NCBI RefSeq assembly: GCF_024746815.1
Contig: NZ_CP080528.1
Span: 620,001-684,000 of the forward strand
Length of the DNA: 64,000 nt
Source: Mesorhizobium sp. AR07
Lineage (GTDB): Bacteria; Pseudomonadota; Alphaproteobacteria; Rhizobiales; Rhizobiaceae
Direction of reading: 5' to 3'
The translations under genes were made by a program, and so were the position numbers. This document shows, one piece after another, positions 1 through 9,081 of this stretch. Each line of letters opens with the position of its first letter. The first letter of the stretch is position 1. The notes under the pieces are model-generated. The model saw only the letters and a list, made by a program, of their open reading frames with translations. It had not been told where the DNA came from and did not search any database.

Positions 1-1
1 G

Positions 2-52
2 GGCGAGGCCATCGACGCGGCCCTTGTGGAGGTGCACGCAAACGCGGCGTAG
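2..52 (+). CDS. 3' tail of an unidentified gene cut by the window edge
   Basis: An open frame enters from the left edge and ends at a TAG at 50-52, leaving 16 codons (GEAIDAALVEVHANAA). Codon use is compatible with a real gene end, but nothing identifies it. The 240 bp that follow up to the IclR gene contain no convincing gene. Confidence 0.2.
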   Translation, partial: GEAIDAALVEVHANAA

Positions 53-295
53 GATCAATTAGGTACAACCGCCTCCACCACTAAGCGTCGCGTGATGACA
101 CGCGACGCGCACAACATCGAGATCGGGGCAGAGGTGCTGGCTCGCTTGGTGTCACTTACAACAATCGGACAGCTGAGGCCGACTTCCCAATGTTGCGCTT
201 AGCATCTACGAATTCCGGACGCAGGTTGCCCGGCCCATCCTTCTGCTATTAAAGTTGCAACAGGCATCGAGATTGGCCATCTCTGAGAGGTAATC

Positions 296-1093
296 GTGGC
301 AAACGTTTCACCGACAGAGCGTACTCTTGATATCATCGAACTGCTCGCAGACCATCCAGAAGGTCTTGCGATTAGCGATATAGCGCGACGGCTCAAACTT
401 CCAAAAAGCATCGCCCACAGGCTCCTCTCAATTCTTGTAGGCCGGAACTTCGCCATTCAAGAGGCCGTCACGCAACATTATCGCTTGGCAATCCGGACAG
501 CTGCTTTGGGACTTCGTTTTTTCGGCAACATCGGCCTCAACGAGATTTGCCAGCCGATCCTCAACAGATTGGCGCAGCGCACAGGCGAGTTCGTTCGTGT
601 TTGCGCGGCGGAAAACGGTGAGCTTGTATGGATCGCCAGTGCTCAGGGAAGCTCAGAGGGCCTCCGTTACGACCCCACGATGGAAGCGGGACCGGCGCTC
701 CATGCAACAGCTAATGGTCGCGCCTGGTTGTCTACTTTGGATGATGTAGATGCCTTGGCGCACGTACGTCGGCGGGGATTTATCCTCCCGCGCCACTATG
801 CGCGTTCCCTGGTTGCCAATGAGAAAGAACTTTCGGACGAGCTGAAGCGGGTTCGAGAATGTGGCTACGCGATCTCTGCGGATGAGAGTGTGATCGGCAT
901 TGCGGCGCTTGCAGCACCTATTCCTGATCGGGAGGATGGACCCGCGCTGGGCTGTGTTAGTGTCGCCGGGCCGTCAGTGCGGATGCCTTCATCTCGCTTG
1001 GAGGCAGTCGCACCGGATCTACTCGCTGCGGCAAGGGAACTGAGTGAGACCTGGCCTATACCGCATAGAAGCTGGCGACCGTCTGGAGCCTGA
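296..1093 (+). CDS. IclR-family transcriptional regulator
   Basis: A 265-residue protein of normal IclR length. Residues about 8-60 form the N-terminal winged helix-turn-helix (ISDIARRLKLPKSIAHRLLS), and residues about 80-255 the effector-binding domain with the usual glycine-rich and ESVIGIAALAAPI segments. The start is a GTG at 296, chosen because GAGAGG at 285-290 sits 5 bases upstream and no better ATG follows. IclR proteins usually control small catabolic operons in response to an aromatic or organic-acid ligand. The target here is unclear: an IS3 element follows directly and separates it from the transporter operon at 3.7 kb, which is the closest plausible target. Confidence 0.9.
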   Translation: MANVSPTERTLDIIELLADHPEGLAISDIARRLKLPKSIAHRLLSILVGRNFAIQEAVTQHYRLAIRTAALGLRFFGNIGLNEICQPILNRLAQRTGEFVRVCAAENGELVWIASAQGSSEGLRYDPTMEAGPALHATANGRAWLSTLDDVDALAHVRRRGFILPRHYARSLVANEKELSDELKRVRECGYAISADESVIGIAALAAPIPDREDGPALGCVSVAGPSVRMPSSRLEAVAPDLLAAARELSETWPIPHRSWRPSGA

Positions 1094-1180
1094 TATAGCT
1101 GATGGCATTCGTCGCCGTGGCCTGCTGCCGGTTCCATGGACACCGAGTTAAGGTGTTGAAGATGGAACCGGAGTTTTCCC

Positions 1181-1621
1181 ATGGACAGAAGAAAGTTCAG
1201 CCGCGAGTTCAAGCTTGAGGCTGTGAGACTGGTGAAGGAACGAGGTGTTGCGGTCGCGCAGGCGGCTCGGGATCTGGACCTGCACGAGAATGTGCTTCGC
1301 AAATGGATACGTGATCTATCGGCCGATCCGCAGCATGCGTTTCCCGGCCACGGCCAAATGAAGCCGGAGCAGCTCAAGATCGACAAGCTGCGTCGCGAAG
1401 TGGCCAAGCTGAAGGCGGAGCGCGACATCCTAAAAAAGGCCGCAGCCTACTTGGCGAGGGAAGTGACATGCGGTTCGCTTTCATCGCGAAACACCGGAGC
1501 ATCTGGCCGGTGGCATGGCTGTGCAGTGCACTGGATGTGTCCCGTTCCGGCTTCCATGCCTGGCGCAACCGAAGCCCCAGCGCCCGGTCCCAGTATGATG
1601 GGGCTCATCTTGTCGAGATAG
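1181..1621 (+). CDS. IS3-family transposase OrfA
   Basis: The N-terminal 90 residues are a typical IS3 OrfA: a helix-turn-helix (FKLEAVRLVKERGVAVAQAA), then a leucine-zipper-like helix with KIDKLRREVAKLKAERDILKKAA. An A6G run at 1432-1438 lies at the place where IS3 elements make the OrfAB fusion by -1 frameshifting, and the -1 frame is indeed the orfB frame. Residues after about 95 are read-through rather than conserved sequence, because the usual early stop is missing. The protein would bind the terminal repeats, but it cannot transpose the element without a working OrfB. Confidence 0.85.
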   Translation: MDRRKFSREFKLEAVRLVKERGVAVAQAARDLDLHENVLRKWIRDLSADPQHAFPGHGQMKPEQLKIDKLRREVAKLKAERDILKKAAAYLAREVTCGSLSSRNTGASGRWHGCAVHWMCPVPASMPGATEAPAPGPSMMGLILSR

Positions 1622-2348
1622 ACCGAAGCTTCAAGAGCAGCGACCGCACTTACGGCACACGCGGGGTCTGGCACGATGTCCTGGCGGAGGGGCTCTCTTG
1701 CGGCCTGCATCGCATCGAACGGCTGATGCGGGAGAACGGCCTGAGAGCCCGGCCACGTCGGCGTGGCCTGCCGAAGGATGCCGGGGACCGGCTGGTCGCG
1801 TCAGTATCGCCGCATCCTCGACCGTGCCTTCGAGGCATCGGCGCCGAACCAGAAGTGGGTGGCCGACTTCACCTATATCTGGACCGCGGAAGGTTGGCTC
1901 TACGTCGCCGCAGTAGTCGACCTGTTCTCGCGCCGCGTCGTCGGCTGGTCGATGAAGGTCGAGATGACGGCCCAACTCGTCACCGACGCCCTCATCATGG
2001 CGATCTGGAGGAGAGGCAAGCCCGACAGTCTGCTGCATCATTCCGATCAGAGCAGTCAATATACGAGCGAGCAGTTCCAGCGGCTGATGGTCGACCATGG
2101 GCATCACCTGCTCGATGAGCAGGTCCGGCAACGTCTGGGACAATGCAGCGATGGAGAGCTTCTTCTCGTCGCTCAAAACCGAGAGGACGGCCCGCAAGGT
2201 CTACAGGACGAGGGACGCAGCTAGGGCGGACGTGTTCGACTACATCGAGCGCTTCTACAATCCCAAGCGGTGCCACTCGACGCTGGGTTATCTCAGCCCA
2301 GTTGAGTTCGAGGAAATAGCGATGTTAGCTTATGTGCCTGTCCACTGA
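1468..2348 (+). pseudogene. IS3-family transposase OrfB with two frameshifts
   Basis: The rve-type integrase core of OrfB is spread over three frames. Frame 1 carries the start (MRFAFIAKHRSIWPVAWLC) through RLMRENGLRARPRRRGLPK. Frame 2 carries APNQKWVADFTYIWTAEGW to QFQRLMVDHG. Frame 3 carries SRSGNVWDNAAMESFFSSLK and YNPKRCHSTLGYLSP. The first shift lies near 1785-1820; the second is one extra G in the GGG at 2098-2100. The DDE residues (D of VADFTY, D of VVDLFS, E of MESFF) are present in the DNA but not in one reading frame. Confidence 0.88.
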
Positions 2349-2369
2349 ACCGGCAGCAGGCCACCGCGC

Positions 2370-2825
2370 TCTCCCGCTGGGCCGGGCTGATCAGCGCGCC
2401 ACGAGACATTTGGGTGGCCTTGGCTTTCTGTTCCAAGGCAGGAGTTCGGCCAACTTGATGTCGTGTTCGTGCAGAAGATCGTATCGATGCGAGCTCTACC
2501 GGGGTCGCCGAAACCCGCGCCGATAATGGAAGCTGCCTGATGCGCCCATGGCCGGCGGATGCTCTTTTTCTGGCCGGTTTGAAACAGGCGCCGCTGGCAA
2601 CCGGGGCTGTCAGGCGGCTGGATCCGGCATAGGCGTCGGCCTGCATGATCCCAGGCCTTGAGGCGGCGGCGCGGATGCTCGCCGCAGCCGTCGCGCGAGA
2701 GCCGCCGACACGGAGAAGGCCGCGGCAACAACCGCGCGCTTCTCCTCAGTGCTCCAGCGCCGAAACCGCTCGGGACCCGTTAGAGCCTCGCTTTCCGGCA
2801 TCGCGCCGTCTTTGCACCGGTGCAA
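2370..2825 (-). pseudogene. IS66-family relic (OrfA N-terminus plus TnpC C-terminal pieces)
   Basis: On the minus strand, 2825 to about 2650 encodes the start of an IS66 OrfA (LTGPERFRRWSTEEKRAVVA). It joins directly to a TnpC segment beginning MQADAYAG near 2645, which matches the VQADAYAG motif of IS66 TnpC. Near 2430-2480 the TnpC terminus HDIKLAELLPWN is visible in another frame. OrfB and most of TnpC are missing, so this is an internally deleted, frameshifted remnant. The IS3 copy sits against its left edge. Confidence 0.7.
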
Positions 2826-2830
2826 ACACC

Positions 2831-3698
2831 CCGCGTTTGCACCGGCGGCACGTCAGATCACGGCCTCGGCCGGAAGACGGCCCTCGGCGAACCTCGGCGG
2901 TCCTCGGCGGACGGGTACATCGTTTTCAAGTCGCCCGCTGCACTGCCCATTCATTGTTGCTCGGCCGATCCGGCCAGAGCTGCGGTGCTATGATTTCGCG
3001 CGACGATATTCGCGGTAGGAATACCTGGAACGTGCCCGATGGCTCAGCCCGGCGAGATTGAGAAAGCGGCGACCTTCGACTACTCAATTGAAAACCGCCG
3101 AGGGAGCTTGGGCAGACGAGGTCATCGCGGAGCCCAGCACTTGAGCCGGCCTACGTCGCAGCCGCTCGGGCGAGTTGGCAGAGGCCTCCCCAGCTGCAAC
3201 GTTGCGTAACGGAAAAAAGCCCGGCCGTATCAGAATCGCACGCTGGACAGTTGTGCGGCCTGCTGTGAGGGCGAATGCCGGGCGGCTCAGCTACTCGACT
3301 ATCAACAGATTTCGTACTTGACATTATTTGAGCTTGGGTTCTAAATTGGAAATGAATTCCATAACGAAAAGGTTGGCAAAAAGCCAACGGGGAACATACC
3401 GCAATGCGGAAGGCAAAATCGGCTAACGGAACACGAGTCTTCGATTTCCAGGAGTCTATCGGCTGGATAGTCAACCGCGCACGAAAGGCGGCCCTGGTAA
3501 TCTGCTCTCATTCGGTATTCGAAACATCAAGTGCGCGCTTGGTGTTTATGAAATACCGGAGCGAACGCATTAGCTTTGCGGTTTCGCGGCCAATCCAACT
3601 TGTTCCGTCAACTCCAGCGAGCTGTTCCTGAGGACCTGAAGGCCGAGAGACGGTGGCTGCACGCCCATCACCCAGCGCAAACGACGAAGGAGAGACCA
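2831..3698. other. Gene-poor stretch upstream of the ABC transporter operon
   Basis: About 870 bp without a convincing gene. Open frames here are short, lack ribosome sites and show no family motifs. The one feature worth naming is a sigma-70-like promoter near 3318-3345; the 3' third probably holds the leader of the transporter operon. Confidence 0.5.
3318..3345 (+). promoter_or_regulatory. Candidate sigma-70 promoter of the ABC operon
   Basis: A consensus TTGACA at 3318-3323 is followed after 16 bases by TCTAAA (four of six matches to TATAAT). It lies about 350 bp before the start of the substrate-binding protein gene, with no gene between. The long leader and the weak -10 box limit confidence. 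Confidence 0.35.
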
Positions 3699-4787
3699 AT
3701 GAAACCGTCACCTAAAACATTGTCACACTACACGCGCCTTTTCGGCATGACCACGACAGTAGTTATGCTTTTCTCGACAGCTCACGCTGCCGATCTAAAA
3801 GGGAAGGAAGCAGTTATCTGGAGTCCAGGCGGCAAATACACAACTGCACTTGAACAGGCGTACGTCAAATCATTCGAGGCAGAAACTGGGTCGAAGATTA
3901 CTTTGGTTGAGGCCGACATCGACCAAGCGGTCGCCGCCGCTTCGGCGCAGGTAAAGGCTGGGAATATCCAGTGGGATGGGCTATCGTCCATCGATGCTCC
4001 CTATATGCCGAAGCTAGCTATGGACGGCGTCCTCGAAAGGATCGATGCTTCCAACATTCCAGGCCTCGAAAAGCTCCCGAAGGCTATGGCAAATGACTAC
4101 GGTGTGCCTATCCTCAACTCGGTCGTCACCGTTTCTTATCGTGATGCCGATAAGGTTGTGCCCCTCAAAAGCGTTAAGGATTTCTTCGATCCGAGCATCA
4201 AAGGGCCTCGCGCCATGAGTTCCAATGCTGGAGAGGCGCAGATGGTCTGCACTTTGGCGCTCTTGAGCGATGGCGTCAGTGTCGATCAGTTGAGCAAGGG
4301 CCTCGATACTGCGCGATGCCTAAAGATCGTTGACCGGATCAAGGATCAAGTGACAGCGTACTGGTCAAACGGCAGCCAGATGGCACAGCTGATGATTGAC
4401 AACAATGTTGACTACTGCCTGTGTTGGGATGGCCGTATCATTCAGGCGGCGCAGGCGAATCCACAATGGAAAATCCAGTATAACGGTGGCATCCAATTTC
4501 CGTCATACCTCGCCTACACGAAGGGCACGAAAAACTCTGACGTACTCAATGCATTCGCCGAGTATATGCTGGATCCGAAGCGGCAAGCGGAATTCACCAA
4601 GCTGGTCGGCTACAGTGCACCTAACCCTGACTCTGTGGCCTATCTCCCAGACAACTTGAAGCCGTTTGTCAGCGTTACGCCAGAGGCGCAAGCCGTATTG
4701 ACCAGCTTGCCTAACGCGCTTCTTGAGACAATGTCGAGGCAGCAGGTGGAGCTGGGAAAGGCTTGGCAGGCCTACGTCAGCAAGTAA
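3699..4787 (+). CDS. ABC transporter periplasmic substrate-binding protein (polyamine/opine type)
   Basis: A 362-residue secreted solute-binding protein of the spermidine/putrescine (PotD) class. Residues 1 to about 31 are a signal peptide (TVVMLFSTAHA, cleavage before ADLKGKEA). The mature part shows the type II binding-protein pattern, with AVIWSPGGKY near the first strand and YWSNGSQMAQLMIDN before the hinge. The start is the ATG at 3699, preceded by AAGGAGAG at 3687-3694; a longer in-frame start at 3576 would bury the signal peptide. It is first in an operon with two permeases and an ATPase, so it captures the ligand in the periplasm. The ligand is not determined by the sequence; polyamine, opine or another cationic amine is the family expectation. 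Confidence 0.9.
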   Translation: MKPSPKTLSHYTRLFGMTTTVVMLFSTAHAADLKGKEAVIWSPGGKYTTALEQAYVKSFEAETGSKITLVEADIDQAVAAASAQVKAGNIQWDGLSSIDAPYMPKLAMDGVLERIDASNIPGLEKLPKAMANDYGVPILNSVVTVSYRDADKVVPLKSVKDFFDPSIKGPRAMSSNAGEAQMVCTLALLSDGVSVDQLSKGLDTARCLKIVDRIKDQVTAYWSNGSQMAQLMIDNNVDYCLCWDGRIIQAAQANPQWKIQYNGGIQFPSYLAYTKGTKNSDVLNAFAEYMLDPKRQAEFTKLVGYSAPNPDSVAYLPDNLKPFVSVTPEAQAVLTSLPNALLETMSRQQVELGKAWQAYVSK

Positions 4788-4820
4788 GCAGCCAAACCAT
4801 CCACCAAATGATCGAGTGAC

Positions 4821-5720
4821 ATGCAATTGAATAATAATACGAAAGCAGGGCGGGGAAGCGCCGTCGCGGAAGTTGACAGGGGGGTCGTCCTCTCTCAACC
4901 GGTTGGCTTTGCCAGCGTTTCCCCGCTCTTGATCTTGCTCGGCATATTCTTCTTCGGGCCAATCGTTGCCCTTACGCTGGCCATACTTGATGGCGGCCTT
5001 AAGGAAGCCGGCAGGCTTTTCACGCAAGTCCTCACTGATGAGGTTTTCCAAACGGTCGCGCTCAGAACAATTCGCATTTCACTGATCGTCACGGTTATCA
5101 GCGTGGTGGTTGGGTATGCGATGGCCTACGCGATGTGGAGGAGCTCGTCGAGCATGCGGTCTATTGCTCTGGCGCTCATTATGTTCCCACTGTTCACGAG
5201 CATTGTTGTGAGGACTTATGCCTGGACAGCGTTGTTTAGCCGCAACGGAATGATTAACACGGCCCTGCTTGAGGCGGGGCTAATCGATAAACCCTTGACC
5301 ATGCTCTATACCGAACCAGTCGTTCTAGTCGGCATGGTTCAAGCCATGCTGCCATTTGCGATATTGCCAATATACACGATACTACTTGGTCTTGATTTAG
5401 ATTTGTTGCGCGCCTCGGCAATCTGCGGAGCCCGAGGCCGGCAAACATTTCTGAAGGTCGTTCTGCCTCTGACCAAACAGGGAGCAGGTGTGGCAAGTGT
5501 TCTGGTTTTCGTTATCTCGCTCGGCTTCTTCATCACTCCTGCAATTCTTGGTGGGCCTAGGAGCGCCATGATTGCGAACATGATAAGCACCGAAGTCACC
5601 ACGTTTTATGATCTGAAAGGAGGCGCGGTGATGTCCGTTCTTCTTCTAGTTGTCACGCTGTGCTTGCTTTTCATTGCCAGCATGATCGGCAGCGTTGCTG
5701 CACACTACAGGAAGTCATGA
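4821..5720 (+). CDS. ABC transporter inner-membrane permease, PotB type
   Basis: A 299-residue integral membrane protein with about six hydrophobic segments, starting with PLLILLGIFFFGPIVALTL near residue 35. The coupling-loop region (ASAICGARGRQTFLKVVLPL, residues about 195-215) is the EAA-type loop that docks on the ATPase. It begins 33 bp after the binding-protein gene and its TGA overlaps the ATG of the next permease, so the two are translationally coupled. It forms one half of the membrane channel. Confidence 0.92.
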   Translation: MQLNNNTKAGRGSAVAEVDRGVVLSQPVGFASVSPLLILLGIFFFGPIVALTLAILDGGLKEAGRLFTQVLTDEVFQTVALRTIRISLIVTVISVVVGYAMAYAMWRSSSSMRSIALALIMFPLFTSIVVRTYAWTALFSRNGMINTALLEAGLIDKPLTMLYTEPVVLVGMVQAMLPFAILPIYTILLGLDLDLLRASAICGARGRQTFLKVVLPLTKQGAGVASVLVFVISLGFFITPAILGGPRSAMIANMISTEVTTFYDLKGGAVMSVLLLVVTLCLLFIASMIGSVAAHYRKS

Positions 5721-6535
5721 GTATGGGTGAAACCGTAATCGTCAAACGAATTCGGTTTGCGCTTATTGCGCTCGTGGCTCTCTACCTCATAGGGCCGACA
5801 CTCGTTGTGATCTGGTTATCTTTTAGCAAGGATGAGGTTCTTAGATTTCCGCCTCACCTGTTCTCCTGGCGCTGGTACGAGGAGTTCCTGTTTGATGAGC
5901 GTTGGAACGACGCTGTCTTGCGCTCGCTCTTGGTGGGCTCACTCGCTACTCTGTTCGCAACGCTCATTGGCAGTGTGGCTGCATTTGGAATAGCGCGCAC
6001 CAGATTGCCTGGAAAACAGATCGTTGAGATCTTTGCCATCGCCCCATTAGTTGTTCCACCGATCATTCTAGCGACCGGCGGCTATTCTTTGTACTCGAAT
6101 TTAAACATGATTGGATCGAACATTGGGCTCGCCATCATGCACACTGTGTTGGGCGTGCCGTATGTCTATCTCATTGTGTCGTCGGCTCTAACACGCAACG
6201 ATCCGAGTATCGAGCTCGCGGCGCTAAGCTTGGGCGCAAACCGTTGGCGCACCATCCGAGACGTCACCGTTCCAGCCAATCTACCGGCGATCATAACAGG
6301 GGCGTTGTTCGCATTTTTGATTTCCTTTGACGAAGTGGTGGTAACGGTCTTCTTGTCTGGCTCGATGACACCAACGCTGCCTGTTCGGGTGTTCTCCAGC
6401 CTTTCACTTGCTGTTTCACCGGTCGTTGCGGCGGTCTCTACGGCGCAAATCATCATTGCGCTGATACTGATGTCGCTACTTGGTCAACTGCAGCGTTGGC
6501 AACGACGATGGTCAGAGGTCACCCCGGCTCTCTAG
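5717..6535 (+). CDS. ABC transporter inner-membrane permease, PotC type
   Basis: A 272-residue permease with six predicted membrane spans, beginning ALIALVALYLIGPTLVVIWL. The EAA loop is LAALSLGANRWRTIRDVTVP (residues about 175-195), the site of contact with the ATPase. The ATG at 5717 overlaps the stop of the previous permease (ATGA), which decides the start; an upstream in-frame start at 5660 would extend into the preceding gene. It pairs with the PotB-type subunit to form the channel. Confidence 0.92.
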   Translation: MSMGETVIVKRIRFALIALVALYLIGPTLVVIWLSFSKDEVLRFPPHLFSWRWYEEFLFDERWNDAVLRSLLVGSLATLFATLIGSVAAFGIARTRLPGKQIVEIFAIAPLVVPPIILATGGYSLYSNLNMIGSNIGLAIMHTVLGVPYVYLIVSSALTRNDPSIELAALSLGANRWRTIRDVTVPANLPAIITGALFAFLISFDEVVVTVFLSGSMTPTLPVRVFSSLSLAVSPVVAAVSTAQIIIALILMSLLGQLQRWQRRWSEVTPAL

Positions 6536-6630
6536 TAAATCGCGGTCCGTTGGATCCACCTCAGAAGGAAGGTTTCGTGGGCATACATTCAACACTTTCG
6601 CAGTCGCACGATCGCTTAGGAGGAGTTCCG

Positions 6631-7716
6631 GTGTCAGCAAATATTGGTTCGGTAACCGGGTCTCGGGTGCAGATGAAAAATCTCACCAAGGAGTATGGAA
6701 CGGTTAGAGCCGTCGATAACGTTAGTATCGATATCGAGCCAGGCGAATTTCTTTCGCTGCTAGGTCCGTCTGGGTCAGGCAAAACAACGGCACTGATGAT
6801 GCTAGCCGGTTTCGAGAGGGCGACATCAGGTACAATTCATATCGGCGACCAAGATGTCACCTCAGTTCCGCCTTTTGCTCGTGGCATCGGGATGGTATTT
6901 CAAAGCTATGCCTTGTTCCCACACATGAGCGTATACGACAATATCGCCTATCCTCTGAAACTTCGAAGCATGTCAAAATCAGAGGTTGGTGAGCGTGTGC
7001 GTCGCGCGATGGATATGGTAAAGCTCCCAGCGGACAAGTTCGCCCATAGATTGCCGCAACAGCTCTCGGGAGGACAGCGCCAGCGGGTCGCCCTAGTGCG
7101 CGCGTTGGTATACGAGCCGCACGTGCTTCTAATGGATGAGCCGATGGGAGCGCTGGATAAGAATCTCCGAGAAGAGCTCAAACTCGAGCTCCTCAGCCTT
7201 CAAGAGCGGCTGCGCCTGACAATCGTTTATGTGACCCACGATCAGGGAGAGGCTTTGATGCTTTCCGACCGCGCGGCCGTGATGCGAGATGGACGGATCG
7301 AGCAAGTTGCACATCCCGAAACGTTGTATCGACGACCGCGAACGGAGTTCGTTGCGAACTTTCTTGGTGAGGCGAACCTGGTCCCCGTCAATCAATCTTC
7401 CGAACGGGAATTCACCTTGCCGGATGGTCAGGTGGTGCGGAGCAGCCCCGATATAACCGTAAATGCATCACAACCGTACCTACTGATGCTGCGGCCCGAG
7501 GAGATCGAGGTCTGTTCGGACGGCGAGGCAATGCTGCGAGGCAGGATACAAAGTACCGTTTATCTTGGGAGCTCGGTTCGTCTCGGCGTTGAGACGCCAA
7601 TGGGTGTCCTGACCGTGCTAGCAAAGCCAAACCAATCGCGCCGTTTCGAGCGCAACCAAATCCTAGGTTTGCGTTTCGCGACTGGGGATGCAGTCCTCGT
7701 CCCCCGAAACAGCTAG
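6631..7716 (+). CDS. ABC transporter ATP-binding protein, PotA type
   Basis: A 361-residue ATPase that energises the transporter. It has a Walker A site (GPSGSGKTT, residues about 47-55), Q-loop VFQSYALFPH, signature LSGGQRQRVAL, Walker B VLLMDEP and switch histidine VTHDQ. A C-terminal TOBE-type regulatory region follows (from about residue 245, with LMLRPEEIEV), as in PotA, UgpC and MalK relatives. The start is GTG 6631, because TAGGAGGAG at 6617-6625 is an excellent ribosome site; the open frame extends upstream to 6496 without support. It is the last gene of the four-gene operon. Confidence 0.93.
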   Translation: MSANIGSVTGSRVQMKNLTKEYGTVRAVDNVSIDIEPGEFLSLLGPSGSGKTTALMMLAGFERATSGTIHIGDQDVTSVPPFARGIGMVFQSYALFPHMSVYDNIAYPLKLRSMSKSEVGERVRRAMDMVKLPADKFAHRLPQQLSGGQRQRVALVRALVYEPHVLLMDEPMGALDKNLREELKLELLSLQERLRLTIVYVTHDQGEALMLSDRAAVMRDGRIEQVAHPETLYRRPRTEFVANFLGEANLVPVNQSSEREFTLPDGQVVRSSPDITVNASQPYLLMLRPEEIEVCSDGEAMLRGRIQSTVYLGSSVRLGVETPMGVLTVLAKPNQSRRFERNQILGLRFATGDAVLVPRNS

Positions 7717-7982
7717 AGCAGTTAACGATCGGCGCTGTCCCAGGCAGCAGTCAAACGGACGCTTCCTCTGTTTTGCCCATCCGAGTTTCGCATCGAGACT
7801 GGCGGCGGGGCGACATATGGGACTCCGGCTGCTGCTGCTCCGACGAACACTTAGATCGAGAAAGATTTTGGGATGCCCATCGTCGACCGTCTATCGCCAT
7901 TGTTTCCAGCCACCTCGCCTTGTCGAGCCTTGCAACGCATGAACGGCGAATGTGCCTCTCGTGACCTGCCTCGGGTTACGCG

Positions 7983-8771
7983 GTGACCTCCGTGAAGGTA
8001 CTTGTGACAGGCGTTAGCGCCGGGATCGGTGGAGCGATCTGCGAGCAACTCGCCGATACGCACGGCAAGGCTCTCTCTCTGATGATGTGTGTACGGCGGT
8101 CGACAGAGCTGGTCGAAGAGTTGGCGAGCGCCTGTCGGCTTCGGGACTCCACAGTCGTGATCGTGACAGCCGATCTTAGCCAACCTCCAGCGCCTGCAGA
8201 ATTGGTGGCACGGGCAGTGGAAGAATTTGGCGGTCTCGACGCCATTGTTTCCAATGCCGGCATTGCCGACCCAGCTCCGCTCGAGTCACTCGAGTTGGAT
8301 GCATGGGACCGTATGTTTGCTATTACATGTCGAGCGAGCTGGTTGCTTGCGAAGTCTGCATTTCCCCATTTGTGCGACAGCCGCGGGAGCTTCGTGGCGA
8401 TATCATCGCAGTCCGGCAGCCATCCCCATCGCGGCACCGGCGCTTACAGCTCTGCGAAAGCCGCACTAACAATGCTTTGTCGCCAGCTTGCGATTGAGTG
8501 GGGACAATACGGTATCCGCGTCAATTGCGTGTCGCCCGGTATGATCAGAACCCCGATGACTGAAGCAGTGTATCAGGACGAACGGATGTTGAGGGCGCGC
8601 GAGACCATTGTGCCTTTGGGTACTATCGGACAGCCCTCGGACGTTGCCCGCCTGGTTGAGTTTTTGATTGACCCCACGAACCGCTATGTGACGGGACAGA
8701 ATATTGGAATTGATGGTGGCCTCTCTCAAACACTTTTGGATCGTATCCCTGGACTAGCAAGGAGGCGGTAA
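7983..8771 (+). CDS. Short-chain dehydrogenase/reductase (classical SDR)
   Basis: A 262-residue NAD(P)-dependent oxidoreductase. The nucleotide-binding TGVSAGIG motif lies at residues 9-16, NAG at 91-93, catalytic serine at 141/142 and the YSSAK motif with Y155 and K159; RVNCVSPGMIRTPM follows as in classical SDRs. The family oxidises or reduces an alcohol or ketone; the substrate is unknown. The start is uncertain: GTG 7983 or GTG 7992, neither with a good ribosome site. It lies 266 bp after the ABC operon and before an FAD oxidoreductase, so it may act on the imported compound. Confidence 0.88.
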   Translation: MTSVKVLVTGVSAGIGGAICEQLADTHGKALSLMMCVRRSTELVEELASACRLRDSTVVIVTADLSQPPAPAELVARAVEEFGGLDAIVSNAGIADPAPLESLELDAWDRMFAITCRASWLLAKSAFPHLCDSRGSFVAISSQSGSHPHRGTGAYSSAKAALTMLCRQLAIEWGQYGIRVNCVSPGMIRTPMTEAVYQDERMLRARETIVPLGTIGQPSDVARLVEFLIDPTNRYVTGQNIGIDGGLSQTLLDRIPGLARRR

Positions 8772-9081
8772 TCTGGGGACGGGCTCACGCTGCCTAAGGA
8801 ATCCGTCATTACACTGATCGAGAAGCCAAAAGGAGCTATTTCGCTCTTTCCACATAACATCGGCAGCACATGCGCACACAGGCATTTCACTGAAACACGA
8901 AAAGCGAAACGTCGTTCGGCAAATAACTAGTCTGAACATTGACAGTCACAAAGAATAGCCTTAAAAGCAGAACAACGTTTCACGTATAAATCAGACGAAA
9001 GCGTCCGCGTTCCTTGGGGGCATTCTGTGGGAGCTGCTGGGGCCGCTCCCGTGCTAGAGCGCGCCAGGCAGGAGGTGACTC
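8772..9081. other. Intergenic region before the FAD oxidoreductase
   Basis: About 310 bp without a gene. It holds a good promoter candidate (8939-8967) and several GAAAC/GTTTC pentamers (for example 8893, 8906 and 8976) that could pair or bind a regulator. No terminator is evident after the SDR gene. Confidence 0.5.
8939..8967 (+). promoter_or_regulatory. Candidate sigma-70 promoter
   Basis: TTGACA at 8939-8944, then exactly 17 bases, then TAAAAG at 8962-8967 (four of six -10 matches). It would give a leader of about 105 bases to the oxidoreductase gene at 9082. Confidence 0.4.

Larger units (their letters stand above)
1118..2363 (+). mobile_element. IS3-family insertion sequence, decayed
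   Basis: The 1246-bp element runs from TGGCCTGCTGCCGGTTCC at 1118 to the inverted copy ending at 2363, with ends TG...CA as is usual for IS3. The trinucleotide CCG flanks it on both sides (1115-1117 and 2364-2366), which fits a 3-bp target duplication. It encodes orfA and a broken orfB. It abuts an IS66 relic on its right. Confidence 0.9.

Noticed and set aside
865..1428. Minus-strand open frame of 187 codons across the IclR end and the IS3 start
   Set aside because: It overlaps two well-supported plus-strand genes and crosses the IS boundary, so it is a shadow frame.
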